A DNA stretch of 64,000 bases, taken from assembly GCA_963678075.2 (NCBI GenBank), contig CAXXPK010000007.1, positions 62,001 through 126,000 on the forward strand, given 5' to 3'. Positions 28,922-38,114 of this stretch are shown in pieces. Source of the DNA: Oleispirillum sp963678075 (GTDB taxonomy: Bacteria; Pseudomonadota; Alphaproteobacteria; Rhodospirillales; Rhodospirillaceae). Below the pieces are notes generated by a model. It had not been told where the DNA came from. It worked only from the letters and a program-made list of their open reading frames with translations, and did not search any database. The translations under genes were made by a program, and so were the position numbers. Positions within the stretch are counted from its first letter, which is position 1, and every line of letters starts with the position of its first letter.

Positions 28922-30283
28922 TTAAGGGATCAGCGGCGACCATGCAGGGTCCGACGCCTGTATCGGAGTTACAACCCGGCGTTTATTATAACCGGTTAAG
29001 TCGATACTGTAGAGATAAGAATCGCCGCCATTGCCCCGCGCGTCGGATAGATCCTGACGGAAGTACATCAAGACTCGTCCATTCGGCGCCCAGGTCGGCC
29101 CCTCGACCAGATATCCGTCGGAGAGAAGACGCTCGCCGGAGCCGTCGGGACGCATCACGCCGATGAAGAATCGCCCCTGCGCCATCTTGGTGAAGGCGAT
29201 GAAGTCGCCGCGCGGCGACCACACCGGCGTTGCATAGCGGCCCTCGCCATGGCTGATCCGGTGCACGCCGCCGCCGTCGGAGCTCATCACGTAAAGCTGC
29301 TGGTTGCCGCCACGGTCGGAATTGAACACGATATGCTGCAAGTCGGGCGAATACGACGGCGAGGTATCGATCGCCAGGGTATTGGTCAGACGACGCCGTT
29401 CCAGGGTGCGCAAATCCATGGAATAAAGGTCGGTGCTGCCACCGCGCGCCATGCTCATGATGACGCGATTGCCGTCCGGCGAGAAACGGGGCGCGAAGGT
29501 CATGCCGGGAAAATCGCCCAGGCGTTCGCGCTTGCCGGTGTCGATGTTGTACAGGTACACCCGCGGCACGCCGTTATAGTACGACATGTAGGTGATTTCC
29601 TGCGTCGATGGCGAGAAACGGGGAGTCAGCACCAGATCCGCGCCATCGGTCAGGAAGCGATGGTTGGCGCCATCCTGGTCCATGATCGCCAGACGCTTGA
29701 CGCGTTTGATCGCCGGCCCGCTTTCCGCGACATAGACGATGCGGGTATCGAAATACCCCGATTCGCCGGTCAGCCGCTCATAGACCGAATCCGCGATGAT
29801 GTGCGCGATACGCCGCCAATTCCCGGCCTCGGTGACATAGGCCTGCGCCTTCAACTGCTGCGTCGCGAAAACGTCCCACAACCGGAATTCGACGCGCAAA
29901 CGACCGTCCGGCTGCATCGCGGTGCGGCCCTGCACCAACCCTTGCGCATTGATCACCTGCCAATCGGGAAACCGCGGCGGCACCTGCATCGACGAAAATG
30001 TCTGAATGAAAGCCCGCGAATCGACCCGACGGAAAAGCCCCGAGCGCTCCAGATCCGACAGCAGAACTCCGGCCAAATCGGAGCCGATCTGACTGGCGCG
30101 TTCGTCATCGCCACCGAAGGCCGGAATCGCGATTGGAATCGGATCGACGTTGCCGCGCGTGATGTCGATGCGCAATTCGGCGCGCGCCGCACCGCCAAAG
30201 GCGGTCACCCCCAGAACGATGCCCAGCAGGGCCGCGAAAAAACGTGACCGGACGCGAGACAACGCACTCATCAGCACGCTCAT
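28922..30283 (-). CDS. tolB: Tol-Pal periplasmic beta-propeller TolB
   Basis: Periplasmic partner of Pal. 453 residues: signal peptide (MSVLMSALSRVRSRFFAALL), an N-terminal alpha/beta domain beginning LRIDITRGNVDPIPIAIP, and a six-blade WD40-like propeller from about residue 190, with repeated S-P-D-G and RGG-N motifs. I chose the ATG at 30283, after AAAGGGGA; two Mets occur upstream. tolA ends 27 bases before it. Confidence 0.95.
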   Translation of the reverse strand: MSVLMSALSRVRSRFFAALLGIVLGVTAFGGAARAELRIDITRGNVDPIPIAIPAFGGDDERASQIGSDLAGVLLSDLERSGLFRRVDSRAFIQTFSSMQVPPRFPDWQVINAQGLVQGRTAMQPDGRLRVEFRLWDVFATQQLKAQAYVTEAGNWRRIAHIIADSVYERLTGESGYFDTRIVYVAESGPAIKRVKRLAIMDQDGANHRFLTDGADLVLTPRFSPSTQEITYMSYYNGVPRVYLYNIDTGKRERLGDFPGMTFAPRFSPDGNRVIMSMARGGSTDLYSMDLRTLERRRLTNTLAIDTSPSYSPDLQHIVFNSDRGGNQQLYVMSSDGGGVHRISHGEGRYATPVWSPRGDFIAFTKMAQGRFFIGVMRPDGSGERLLSDGYLVEGPTWAPNGRVLMYFRQDLSDARGNGGDSYLYSIDLTGYNKRRVVTPIQASDPAWSPLIP

Positions 30284-30309
30284 GGCTTCCCCTTTTAGGC
30301 TCTCGATCA

Positions 30310-31167
30310 TCACAAACGATCCTGCGGACGGAAGAACAGTCTGACCTCTCGCCAGACCCCGTATTTCTTTTGCGGCGCCTGGACCGGACTGGCCATAAAT
30401 ACGGCGCGCAGGGCACTCTCCGCAAGGGACCGAAACGCCGGGTCACGTCCCATGCGCGATTGATCAACGATCTTCGCGGTGCGCACCGTTCCGTTGGGGT
30501 CGAAGGTCACGGCGATCTCGATCACCATGTCCAACGCCCCGGCCTTGCCCGGATCGACGTTCCAGTGGCGTTCGATCTGAGCGCGAATCATATCCATCTC
30601 GCTTAAGGTCAAGACATCGCCAAAACCATCGCGATCCTTGGAAATCGCCGGAGCCTCGATCGCTCCGGCGGTCCCGGCCTTGCCGCCCGACGCCTTGCCC
30701 GGGCGCATGTTGGCCGGAGGCGGCGTGTCCTTGCGCATTTTCTCGACCGAGGCCATCAGATCGTCGAAAGACGGCTTGGCGGCGGCCCGTTTCTTCGCCT
30801 CGGCCTTCTTTTCAGCAGCCTTCTTCTCCTCAGCCTTCTTCGCCTGATCCAACATCGCGGCCCTGGGCTCTTCCTTCTTCGGCTCGGGCTTGACCGGTTC
30901 CGGCTTCGGCGGCGGCGCCGGTTTCGGCGGCTCGGGCTTCTGTTCCTCGACCTTATTCTCGTCGGGAATCGGTTCACCCTTCGGCTTGTCGATGGCGGTC
31001 GCCTTCGGCAACGACGTCTTTTCCCCAACCCGGACCTTGCTTAAGTCAACGATCAGAATGCGTTCGGTCATTTCCGGCGGCTCGGGCGTCAAATACGGCA
31101 GCCCGACGATCCCGAACAGGATCACCGCGAGATGCAAGGCCAGGGAATACCCAAGCTCACGCCGCAT
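30310..31167 (-). CDS. tolA: TolA, bridging protein of the Tol system
   Basis: Anchored in the inner membrane by one helix (LALHLAVILFGIVGLPYL) and reaching the outer membrane. After a Pro/Lys/Glu linker (residues 60-110) comes a Lys/Ala-rich helix (AKKAEEKKAAEKKAEAKK, 115-140) and a TonB-like C-terminal domain with ERHWNVDPGKAGALDMVIEI. 285 residues, shorter than E. coli TolA because the helical domain is compact, as usual in alphaproteobacteria. Confidence 0.92.
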   Translation of the reverse strand: MRRELGYSLALHLAVILFGIVGLPYLTPEPPEMTERILIVDLSKVRVGEKTSLPKATAIDKPKGEPIPDENKVEEQKPEPPKPAPPPKPEPVKPEPKKEEPRAAMLDQAKKAEEKKAAEKKAEAKKRAAAKPSFDDLMASVEKMRKDTPPPANMRPGKASGGKAGTAGAIEAPAISKDRDGFGDVLTLSEMDMIRAQIERHWNVDPGKAGALDMVIEIAVTFDPNGTVRTAKIVDQSRMGRDPAFRSLAESALRAVFMASPVQAPQKKYGVWREVRLFFRPQDRL

Positions 31168-31184
31168 GGCTTAAACGCGCCCCC

Positions 31185-31661
31185 TCACGGCTTGGTCTTC
31201 TTGTTCTTGTGGGAGGTGTCCTTGCCGGTCGGTTCGCCGGTGCCGGTTTCCAGCCCAACCTTTTCGATGCCCGCGTCCTTCAACTCCTGCATCACCCCCA
31301 TCACCGCGCCATAGCTCGCCACCTGATCGCCGCTGATCACCACCCCAATCTCGGGATTGGCGCGGCGCATTTCGACGACACGGCCAACCAACTGCGTCAC
31401 ATCCACCGGATCGGTTCCAAGATAAACTACCCCATCCTCGGCCACCGATATTCTTAAGGAACGGTTCGCCTCGGACAGCACCTGACTGCCGCCCTTCGGC
31501 AGATCCAGAGGAATGCCGGTGGTCATCAGGGGCGCGGTAACCATGAAGATCACCAGCAGCACCAGCATCACATCGACCATCGGCGTGACGTTGATGTCGG
31601 ATATCCGCGTCGTCTTGCGCCGTCCGCCGCCGCGGCGGCGGACGGCTGTCGCCATGCCCAT
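31185..31661 (-). CDS. tolR: TolR, ExbD/TolR-family membrane protein
   Basis: 158 residues with a basic N-terminus (RRRGGGRRKTT), the conserved ISDINVTPMVDVMLVLLVIF membrane helix carrying the proton-path Asp, and a periplasmic ExbD-like domain. It forms the proton channel with TolQ, 3 bases upstream, and passes energy to TolA. A Lys-rich tail (DTSHKNKKTKP) ends the protein. Confidence 0.96.
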   Translation of the reverse strand: MGMATAVRRRGGGRRKTTRISDINVTPMVDVMLVLLVIFMVTAPLMTTGIPLDLPKGGSQVLSEANRSLRISVAEDGVVYLGTDPVDVTQLVGRVVEMRRANPEIGVVISGDQVASYGAVMGVMQELKDAGIEKVGLETGTGEPTGKDTSHKNKKTKP

Positions 31662-31663
31662 GG

Positions 31664-32356
31664 TCAGCGCCTTTCGTCGAGCTGCCGCGACACGATCGCC
31701 GAGAACTCGCCGGAGAAGATTTCCAGCCGCTTCGCGTAACGATCGATGTCGGTGGACAGCTTGTTGTAGGCGATCACTGCGGGAATCGCCGCGACCAAAC
31801 CCAACGCGGTGGCGAACAGCGCCTCGGCGATGCCAGGGGCAACCACCGCCAGCGAGGTATTCTTGCTCAACCCGATGGCGTGGAAGCTATTCATGATGCC
31901 CCACACCGTGCCGAACAGGCCGATGAACGGCGACACCGAACCGGTCGAGGCCAGGAACCCCATCCGCGCCTCGACCCGCTCCAATTCGCGTTCGCTGGTG
32001 ATCTGCATGACGCGTTCGATGCGCTGCGCCAGCGAGGTTTTCAGCGACGCCGCCTCGGTACGGGTGCGTTCGATCGAACGCTGCCACTCGCGCATCGCCG
32101 CGACGAAAATCGCGCTCATCGGATCCTTGGTGTTCTTGCCGATGCGGACATAAAGATCGTCAAGCGGCCCGCCGGACCAGAACTGCTCCTCGAATTCGCG
32201 GGCATCGCGGTTCAGCGCCGTCAACCTGCGGATTTTCTCGAAGATAATCGCCCACGACCATACCGATGCCCCCATCAGGGCAATCATCACCGCCTTGACC
32301 ACCAGATCCGCCCTTAGGAACAGGGTAATCATCGACAAATCGGTTTGCGCTTCCAT
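31664..32356 (-). CDS. tolQ: TolQ, MotA/TolQ/ExbB-family proton channel
   Basis: 230 residues with three membrane helices: residues 15-35 (VVKAVMIALMGASVWSW), about 135-160 (STGSVSPFIGLFGTVWGIM) and 170-200 (PGIAEALFATALGLVAAIPA). The GLFGTVWGIM and ALFATALGL motifs are diagnostic. It starts the tolQRAB block; the gap of 49 bases to ybgC upstream suggests one operon. Confidence 0.96.
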   Translation of the reverse strand: MEAQTDLSMITLFLRADLVVKAVMIALMGASVWSWAIIFEKIRRLTALNRDAREFEEQFWSGGPLDDLYVRIGKNTKDPMSAIFVAAMREWQRSIERTRTEAASLKTSLAQRIERVMQITSERELERVEARMGFLASTGSVSPFIGLFGTVWGIMNSFHAIGLSKNTSLAVVAPGIAEALFATALGLVAAIPAVIAYNKLSTDIDRYAKRLEIFSGEFSAIVSRQLDERR

Positions 32357-32405
32357 GCGCCGCCTCGCCTTTCCTTCACCCCGAACGATTACCGCCGGGC
32401 GCCAT

Positions 32406-32900
32406 TCAACCCATCAAACGCGTCGCCAGGTCGGCGCGCAAGCCTTCCGGAATGCGCACGGGCCTCAGCGTCGCCGCCAAAACGCACCCCAGTTTCGCCG
32501 CCGCCTCGACCAGCACCTCGTCGCCCCGCTGGACGGTCTGCGCCATTTCCAAGGTGGCGCCGCCTACCCGCTTGACGCGGGTGCGCACCCGCAACACATC
32601 ATCCAACACCGCCGACCGCCGGTAATCGACGCTGCAATGCCGCATCACGAAGGCCACGCCTTCGTCCTGGCCGGGATAATCGGCCCGGCTCAGGCGCCCG
32701 TTTTCCCACCCGCCCAGGCGCAACATGGCGCTGCGGGCGCGTTCGGCGAACTTCAGATAATTGGCATAGTAGACGACGCCGCCCGCGTCGGTATCCTCGT
32801 AATAGACGCGAACCGTCAGCACGTGGGCGTCGCCGTCGAAATACGACGCGCCGCCCTCGCCCGCCACCGTTTTTTGAGAAATCTCTCGATCCATCGTCAC
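32406..32900 (-). CDS. ybgC: Tol-Pal-associated acyl-CoA thioesterase YbgC
   Basis: A 164-residue hot-dog-fold thioesterase. The catalytic YYEDTDAGGVVYYANYLKF (Asp in DTDAGG) is complete. The family hydrolyses short acyl-CoA or acyl-ACP and is nearly always linked to tolQRAB. Its start overlaps the ruvB stop by four bases, so translation of ruv and tol genes is connected here. Confidence 0.95.
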   Translation of the reverse strand: MTMDREISQKTVAGEGGASYFDGDAHVLTVRVYYEDTDAGGVVYYANYLKFAERARSAMLRLGGWENGRLSRADYPGQDEGVAFVMRHCSVDYRRSAVLDDVLRVRTRVKRVGGATLEMAQTVQRGDEVLVEAAAKLGCVLAATLRPVRIPEGLRADLATRLMG

Positions 32901-33976
32901 GACGCCCCATCATCGGCTGATATATCCAGCAGACCCAGCTGCTCCGGCCCCCGTCGCGGCTCGGCCAGACCGAGATGGCGATAGCCCTTGGCCGACAGGA
33001 CGCGGCCGCGCGGCGTGCGCTGCACCAGACCTTGCTGCATCAAGAACGGTTCGATGACTTCTTCCAGGGTGTCGCGTTCCTCGGCCAGGGCGGCGGCAAG
33101 GGTCTCGATCCCCACCGGCCCGCCACCATAGGACTCGACGATGCAGAGCAAATACCGCCGGTCCTGACTGTCAAGGCCGACCGCATCGACTTCCAACCGG
33201 ACCAGCGCCCGGTCAGCCACCCTCTTATCGACGGCGGCGGCACCGCCCACCGTCGCGAAATCCCGTACCCGCCGCAACAGACGCCCGGCGACACGCGGCG
33301 TGCCGCGCGACCGGCGGGCGATTTCTACCGCGCCGTCATCGGTCATCGCCAGCCCCAACTTCTCCGCGCCGCGCAGAACGATGCGGGTCAAGTCCTCGGT
33401 CGAATAGAAACGCAGGCGCAGCGGAATCCCGAAGCGATCGCGCAACGGCGTCGTCAACAGCCCGGCGCGGGTGGTGGCACCGACCAGTGTGAAGGGTTGC
33501 AGGTCGATCCGCACCGAGCGCGCCGCCGGTCCCTCGCCGATGATCAGATCGAGCTGAAAATCCTCCATCGCCGAATAGAGGACCTCCTCGATCGCCGGCG
33601 AAAGCCGATGAATCTCGTCGATGAACAGGACGTCGCGGGCCTCCAGATTGGTCAAAATCGCCGCCAGATCGCCTGTCTTGGCGATCATCGGACCGGACGT
33701 GGAGCGAAACCCCACCCCCAGTTCGTGCGCGAGGATCTGCGCCAACGTCGTCTTGCCCAAACCGGGCGGACCGTGCAGCAGCACATGGTCCAGGGACTCG
33801 CCGCGCGACCGCGCCGCCATCACGAAGACCTTCAGGTTCTCGCAGGCCTCCGGCTGGCCGGTGAAGTCGGAGAGAGACTGCGGACGCAACGAACCTTCCG
33901 CATCCTCGGGCAGAACCTGGGCGGAGACCACCCGATCTTCCGCATCATCCGGCATCGACCATTCCGACGCGCTCAT
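32897..33976 (-). CDS. ruvB: Holliday junction helicase RuvB
   Basis: AAA+ motor that drives branch migration. The 359 residues have SLDHVLLHGPPGLGKTTLAQ (Walker A), LFIDEIHRL (Walker B), ATTRAGLLTTPLRDRFG (sensor 1 and Arg finger region) and the C-terminal winged helix with LVQRTPRGR. It overlaps ruvA by four bases and ybgC by four, part of a chain ruvC-ruvA-ruvB-ybgC-tolQRAB. Confidence 0.97.
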   Translation of the reverse strand: MSASEWSMPDDAEDRVVSAQVLPEDAEGSLRPQSLSDFTGQPEACENLKVFVMAARSRGESLDHVLLHGPPGLGKTTLAQILAHELGVGFRSTSGPMIAKTGDLAAILTNLEARDVLFIDEIHRLSPAIEEVLYSAMEDFQLDLIIGEGPAARSVRIDLQPFTLVGATTRAGLLTTPLRDRFGIPLRLRFYSTEDLTRIVLRGAEKLGLAMTDDGAVEIARRSRGTPRVAGRLLRRVRDFATVGGAAAVDKRVADRALVRLEVDAVGLDSQDRRYLLCIVESYGGGPVGIETLAAALAEERDTLEEVIEPFLMQQGLVQRTPRGRVLSAKGYRHLGLAEPRRGPEQLGLLDISADDGAS

Positions 33977-34641
33977 CGCCTATCCGCTCCCGTGCCGCCC
34001 GCCAAACCGGCGGCCTTGGCGAAATCCTTCAAGGCGGCGGCAATCAGTGCCGACAGCGACGGCGGATTATCACCCGCCGCCGAAATCACCCCGGCCACCA
34101 CCGCGAAGGCCTCGCTGGGACCATACCCCAGATTGACCAGGGCGGACACCGCATCCTCGGCCAAGGCGCGGCGCGGATCGGTATCGCCCCCCCGCTGCGA
34201 CGCGGGCAGCGCCGGGGTGCCCGGTGCCGCCGGAAAAGCGAACCCCGTGACCTTGTCCTTCAGTTCCGACAGAATGCGCAGCGCCAGCTTCGGCCCGACG
34301 CCGCTGGCGCGGGTCAGAGCCACCTTGTCGCCCGCCGCAGTGGCCTGTGCCATGGCCTCGGGGGACAGCACCGACAGCAGGCCCAGGGCGACCTTGGCCC
34401 CCACCCCCTGCACCGTGGTCAAACGGCGGAACCAAGCCTTTTCCTCGGCATCAAGGAAACCGTACAGCAGGATCGCATCCTCGCGCACCACGGTTTCGAT
34501 CCGCAGGGCGACGACATCCCCCACCGCAAGCCGCGACAAGGTGCGGGCCGAACACGCCACCAGATAGCCGACCCCGCCGACATCGACGATCGCGGTATCG
34601 GCGTCCAACGCCTCGATGCGTCCCTTCAGACGAGCGATCAT
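33973..34641 (-). CDS. ruvA: Holliday junction DNA-binding protein RuvA
   Basis: Tetramer that holds the four-way junction and recruits RuvB. 222 residues: OB-fold domain I (MIARLKGRIEALDADTAIVD), two helix-hairpin-helix motifs (LTTVQGVGAKVALGLLS, ASGVGPKLALRILSEL) and the flexible domain III from about residue 165 that binds RuvB. Overlaps ruvC and ruvB by four bases each. Confidence 0.96.
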   Translation of the reverse strand: MIARLKGRIEALDADTAIVDVGGVGYLVACSARTLSRLAVGDVVALRIETVVREDAILLYGFLDAEEKAWFRRLTTVQGVGAKVALGLLSVLSPEAMAQATAAGDKVALTRASGVGPKLALRILSELKDKVTGFAFPAAPGTPALPASQRGGDTDPRRALAEDAVSALVNLGYGPSEAFAVVAGVISAAGDNPPSLSALIAAALKDFAKAAGLAGGTGADRR

Positions 34642-35159
34642 CGCCGCCCCCCGGCTTCGGCACGGGCGATCGCCCGCGACAGGGTTTCGTCACTGGCACG
34701 ATAGCGGGCATGACAGATCGCCACCGCCAAGGCATCGGCGGCGTCGGCGGCTTCGGGCGCGGCTCCGGGCAGCAACATGCGAACCATGAGGCCGACTTGT
34801 TCCTTCGCCGCGTGGCCGGTACCGACCACCGTTTTCTTGATCAGATTGGGGGTATATTCCGCCACCCGGATACCGAACAGCGCCGGGGCCAGCATCACCG
34901 CGCCGCGCGCCTGCCCCAGTTTCAGGGTCGAGGCCGGGTTGCGGTTGACGAAAGTCTCCTCCACCGCCGCCTCGTCCGGGGTGAAACGGCGCAGGACCTC
35001 CATGATGCCGGTGTGCAGGCTGACCAGACGCTCGGCAAGGGATCGATCCTCGTCGGAACGGACGACGCCACAGGCCACATGGGACAGACGATTGCCCTCG
35101 GCATCGACGATGCCCCAGCCGGTAACGCGCAAGCCTGGGTCCAGTCCGATCAACCGCAT
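34638..35159 (-). CDS. ruvC: Holliday junction resolvase RuvC
   Basis: Cuts Holliday junctions symmetrically. 173 residues with the RNase H fold and catalytic acids: Asp in RLIGLDPGLRVTGWG, Glu in AAVEETFVNRNPAS and the C-terminal Asp pair in ADAADALAVAICHA. It starts the ruv cluster and lies 37 bases after yebC. Confidence 0.97.
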   Translation of the reverse strand: MRLIGLDPGLRVTGWGIVDAEGNRLSHVACGVVRSDEDRSLAERLVSLHTGIMEVLRRFTPDEAAVEETFVNRNPASTLKLGQARGAVMLAPALFGIRVAEYTPNLIKKTVVGTGHAAKEQVGLMVRMLLPGAAPEAADAADALAVAICHARYRASDETLSRAIARAEAGGRR

Positions 35160-35196
35160 GCGTTTTGCTCCACGGAACCCGTGGCGGCGTGGCCGG

Positions 35197-35946
35197 TTAC
35201 AGGTCCAGGCGCGCCGCCACCTCGTCCGAGATTTCGTAGTTGCCGCACACCCTCTGCACGTCGTCGTTGTCGTCCAGCGCGTCGATCAGCTTCATCAGCG
35301 CGACGACGCCATCGGCATCGAGCTCGACGGTATTCAACGGCTTCCATTCCAAACGCACCGAGGCCGGTTCGCCAAAGCACTTTTCCAGCACATCCTTGAC
35401 CGCGTGCAGATCCTCGGGTGCGGTCAGCACGTCATGACCATCGTCGGAAGATGAAACATCGGACGCACCGGCATCCAAGGCCGCCTCGAACATCGCATCG
35501 ACATCCGCCGCCTCGGACTTGAACTGGATCAGGCCGACCCGCTCGAAGTTGAAGGCCACCGAATTGGCCTCGCCCATCTGGCCGCCCAGCTTGTTGAAGG
35601 TCGTACGCACTTCCGAGGCGGTGCGGTTACGGTTGTCGGTCAAGGTTTCGACGATCAACGCGACCCCGCCGGGGCCACGCCCTTCGTAACGAATTTCCTC
35701 GTAGTTCGCATCGTCGCCACCGGGCAACGCGCGCTTGATGGCGCGTTCGATATTGTCCTTGGGCATGCTTTGCGCACGGGCGGCGATGATCGCGGCGCGC
35801 AGGCGCGGATTGTTGTCCGCATCCGGCAAGCCGCACTTGGCCGCGACCGTGATCTCACGCGCCAGCTTGGTGAACAGCTTCGCGCGCTGGGCATCCTTCG
35901 CACCCTTGCGGTGCATGATGTTCTTGAACTGTGAGTGACCGGCCAT
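35197..35946 (-). CDS. yebC: YebC/PmpR-family protein
   Basis: 249 residues starting MAGHSQFKNIMHRKGAKDAQRAK, the highly conserved family start, with YEGRGPGGVALIVETLTDN in the middle. The family was described as transcriptional regulators; recent work on relatives links them to ribosomes stalled at proline stretches. Its location directly before ruvCAB is very common. Confidence 0.95.
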   Translation of the reverse strand: MAGHSQFKNIMHRKGAKDAQRAKLFTKLAREITVAAKCGLPDADNNPRLRAAIIAARAQSMPKDNIERAIKRALPGGDDANYEEIRYEGRGPGGVALIVETLTDNRNRTASEVRTTFNKLGGQMGEANSVAFNFERVGLIQFKSEAADVDAMFEAALDAGASDVSSSDDGHDVLTAPEDLHAVKDVLEKCFGEPASVRLEWKPLNTVELDADGVVALMKLIDALDDNDDVQRVCGNYEISDEVAARLDL

Positions 35947-36049
35947 CCGATACCTTCGATGCTTCGAAACGCGCCACCGACGGCGCCTGAAAAACGCGCG
36001 GCATTATCCATTCAGCCGCGCGCAAAACGCAACCCCCAAAGCGGCGCGA

Positions 36050-36865
36050 TCACTGACCGGGGCAGGATTGCCGCAACCGCCCGCCCAAGCGGATCGGATG
36101 GACCGAAAGCGCCGCGCCCGTACGATCGTCGGTTTCGACGAAAACACCGCAGGCCGTCGCTTCGCCCTCGGCCGGAGTCAGGCGTTCGCCCGGAAGACGG
36201 TGGGTGAACCGGCTGATCGCCAGCGCCTTGGTCATGCCGATCACCGAATCATAGTCGCCGCACATGCCCGCGTCGGTCAGATAGGCGGTTCCCCGCGGTA
36301 AAATCTGGGCATCGGCGGTCGGCACATGACTGTGAGACCCGACCACCAGCGACACCCGCCCATCCAGCACATGTCCCAGCGCCATTTTCTCGCTGGTCGC
36401 CTCGGCATGGACATCGACGACGATCGCCGCCACCGTCGCGCCCAGACGGTATCGCGCCAGAATCTCCTCCAGCACTTGAAAGGGATCGTCCAGGGGCTCC
36501 AGAAACAAACGCCCCATTACCTGGATCACCACCACCTTGCGGCCATCCCCTAGGGTCCGTTCCGCCACGCCGCGCCCCGGCGTTCCCTTGGGGAAATTTG
36601 CGGGACGGATCAGGCGCGGGTCGCCGTCGATATAGGCGATCAGTTCCCGCTGGTCCCAGACGTGATTGCCGGTGGTCAGAATGTCGGTTCCGGCCTCGTA
36701 GAATTCGGCGCAGATCTTCGGCGTGATGCCGAACCCATGGGCCGCGTTCTCGCCGTTGACGACGACCAGATCCAGCTTCAACCGCGTTTTCAGATACGAC
36801 AGCGCCGCCACCGCAGCGGTTCGCCCGCTGCGCCCGATGACATCGCCCAGATACAGAATATTCAT
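36050..36865 (-). CDS. YmdB-family metallophosphoesterase
   Basis: 271 residues matching the TIGR00282-type calcineurin-like phosphoesterases. Metal motifs: Asp in YLGDVIGRSGR, NGENAAHGFG, TTGNHVWDQRE, DVHAEATSEK and GSHSHVPTAD. Relatives cleave 2',3'-cyclic nucleotides or cAMP in vitro. It overlaps the cyclo-ligase gene by four bases, a pairing often seen. The physiological substrate is unknown. Confidence 0.88.
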   Translation of the reverse strand: MNILYLGDVIGRSGRTAAVAALSYLKTRLKLDLVVVNGENAAHGFGITPKICAEFYEAGTDILTTGNHVWDQRELIAYIDGDPRLIRPANFPKGTPGRGVAERTLGDGRKVVVIQVMGRLFLEPLDDPFQVLEEILARYRLGATVAAIVVDVHAEATSEKMALGHVLDGRVSLVVGSHSHVPTADAQILPRGTAYLTDAGMCGDYDSVIGMTKALAISRFTHRLPGERLTPAEGEATACGVFVETDDRTGAALSVHPIRLGGRLRQSCPGQ

Positions 36866-37512
36866 GAAACCCCGTCGTTTTTCCGCGCCGACCGACGGAC
36901 GTCGCGCAGGGGCAGGACACCTCTTTCCGTCAACACCATATCAAGACGACAATCCCAGGACTCGTGGGGAATCATCTCGATTTCCTGAACCGCGAAGGCA
37001 ACCCCCAACGCCGCCGGACGATGCCCGGACTCCACCATGGCCGCAAGGGTACGGTCATAATAACCGCCGCCGTAACCCAGGCGATAGCCGTCGGCATCGA
37101 ACGCCAAAAGCGGCATCATCAGCACCTGCGGCACGCATTGCTCCGCCTCTTTTGGCGGATGACGGGTTCCGAAAGGCCCATGTTCCAGCGGCGCATCGAC
37201 CCCCCATTCGCGGAAAGACAGGGGGGCATCCGCGTGTTCGACCACCGGCAAGGCGATCCGCCAGCCGACCTGCCGCAACCAGTCCACCAGAAGCCGGGTA
37301 TCGATTTCGCCACCGATCGGATAATAGGCCGCAACCACGCCACCTTCGGAAGGAACCGCCATCAACGGCACCGTCGCGGCATGCCGCACCAAACATTCGG
37401 CGGCGTGCCTGCGATCGATCGCGGCAATGCGCCCGCGCAGGAACTTGGCGTTCCCCCGCAAGGCGCGCTTCGTCGCCGCCACCGTATCCCCTATCACCGA
37501 CGGCATGAGCAT
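36862..37512 (-). CDS. fau: 5-formyltetrahydrofolate cyclo-ligase
   Basis: Converts 5-formyl-THF to 5,10-methenyl-THF using ATP. 216 residues with the C-terminal motif GYGGGYYDRTL that binds phosphate and folate, and N-terminal basic residues (ATKRALRGNAKFLRGR). It lies directly after a 6S RNA gene, the classical ygfA context. Start is the ATG at 37512; a second Met four codons in is possible. Confidence 0.93.
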   Translation of the reverse strand: MLMPSVIGDTVAATKRALRGNAKFLRGRIAAIDRRHAAECLVRHAATVPLMAVPSEGGVVAAYYPIGGEIDTRLLVDWLRQVGWRIALPVVEHADAPLSFREWGVDAPLEHGPFGTRHPPKEAEQCVPQVLMMPLLAFDADGYRLGYGGGYYDRTLAAMVESGHRPAALGVAFAVQEIEMIPHESWDCRLDMVLTERGVLPLRDVRRSARKNDGVS

Positions 37513-37597
37513 GGCTCACACACTCCCCATCCGAACCCCGCCCGTCACGCGGACGAACCCGAAAGACGCAATCCGACGGAACGACGATCAGGATAGT

Positions 37598-37757
37598 GCG
37601 GCGGGGCCGTTACAACCGTCGGCATGTGGAATACACAAGGGCCGCTCCAACAAAGTGGGCGCCATATGACCAAACCACGGTCGGGTCAGGGACGGCTCCC
37701 TTTCTACTAACGTTGGCCCCAGTGATGTCGCGGACCTAACGCGTCGCACAGCACCCG
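37598..37757 (-). ncRNA. ssrS: 6S RNA
   Basis: Between zapA and fau, the standard place for 6S RNA, on the same strand. Reading leftward, GGGGCCAAC pairs with GTTGGAGCGGCCC to make a closing stem around a long arm with GGGAGCCGTCCC and GACCCGACC/GGTTTGGTC pairings, as in alphaproteobacterial 6S. It binds RNA polymerase with sigma-70. TTGCCG and TAAGTATAG upstream, in the end of zapA, form a likely promoter. Ends are estimates. Confidence 0.65.
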
Positions 37758-37769
37758 CCCCCCCTATAC

Positions 37770-38111
37770 TTAAGCACCCCGCAGCCTTTCGGCAATCGTT
37801 TCAATCCGCGAGGACAACGCTTCGATCGCATCGACCACGACGGTTTCCGCCGCGGCCTTGGTCTCGGCACCGCCGGTTCCCGCGGCGGCGCGCAGTTCTT
37901 CCAATTCGCCATCGGTTTCGGCCAACTCATCGGCGATCAACAGACCGACCATGGCGAGCAAAAGATTTTCCTGGATCGAGCCGATCGTGGCGACCAGTTC
38001 CTGCCCTCGCTGATCAAGATAGCGCCCCAGGCGACCGATCTGCGCCTCCTGCCCATCGTCGCAGGAAATGTGATATTGGTGTCCGGCGATGCTCAAGATG
38101 ACCTGGGCCAT
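37770..38111 (-). CDS. zapA: cell-division protein ZapA
   Basis: 113 residues starting MAQVILSIAGHQYHISC, the ZapA fold, with GQEAQIGRLGRYLDQR and a C-terminal coiled coil (DGELEELRAAAG to the end). ZapA cross-links FtsZ filaments at the division ring. The 6S RNA gene follows within a few bases and its promoter appears to overlap the zapA 3' end. Confidence 0.9.
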   Translation of the reverse strand: MAQVILSIAGHQYHISCDDGQEAQIGRLGRYLDQRGQELVATIGSIQENLLLAMVGLLIADELAETDGELEELRAAAGTGGAETKAAAETVVVDAIEALSSRIETIAERLRGA

Positions 38112-38114
38112 GGT

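Noticed and set aside
28905..28931. Hairpin at the tolB stop codon (ATCCCTTAAG/CTTGAGGGAT) as a terminator
   Set aside because: No T tract follows; could be an mRNA 3' structure but evidence is thin.
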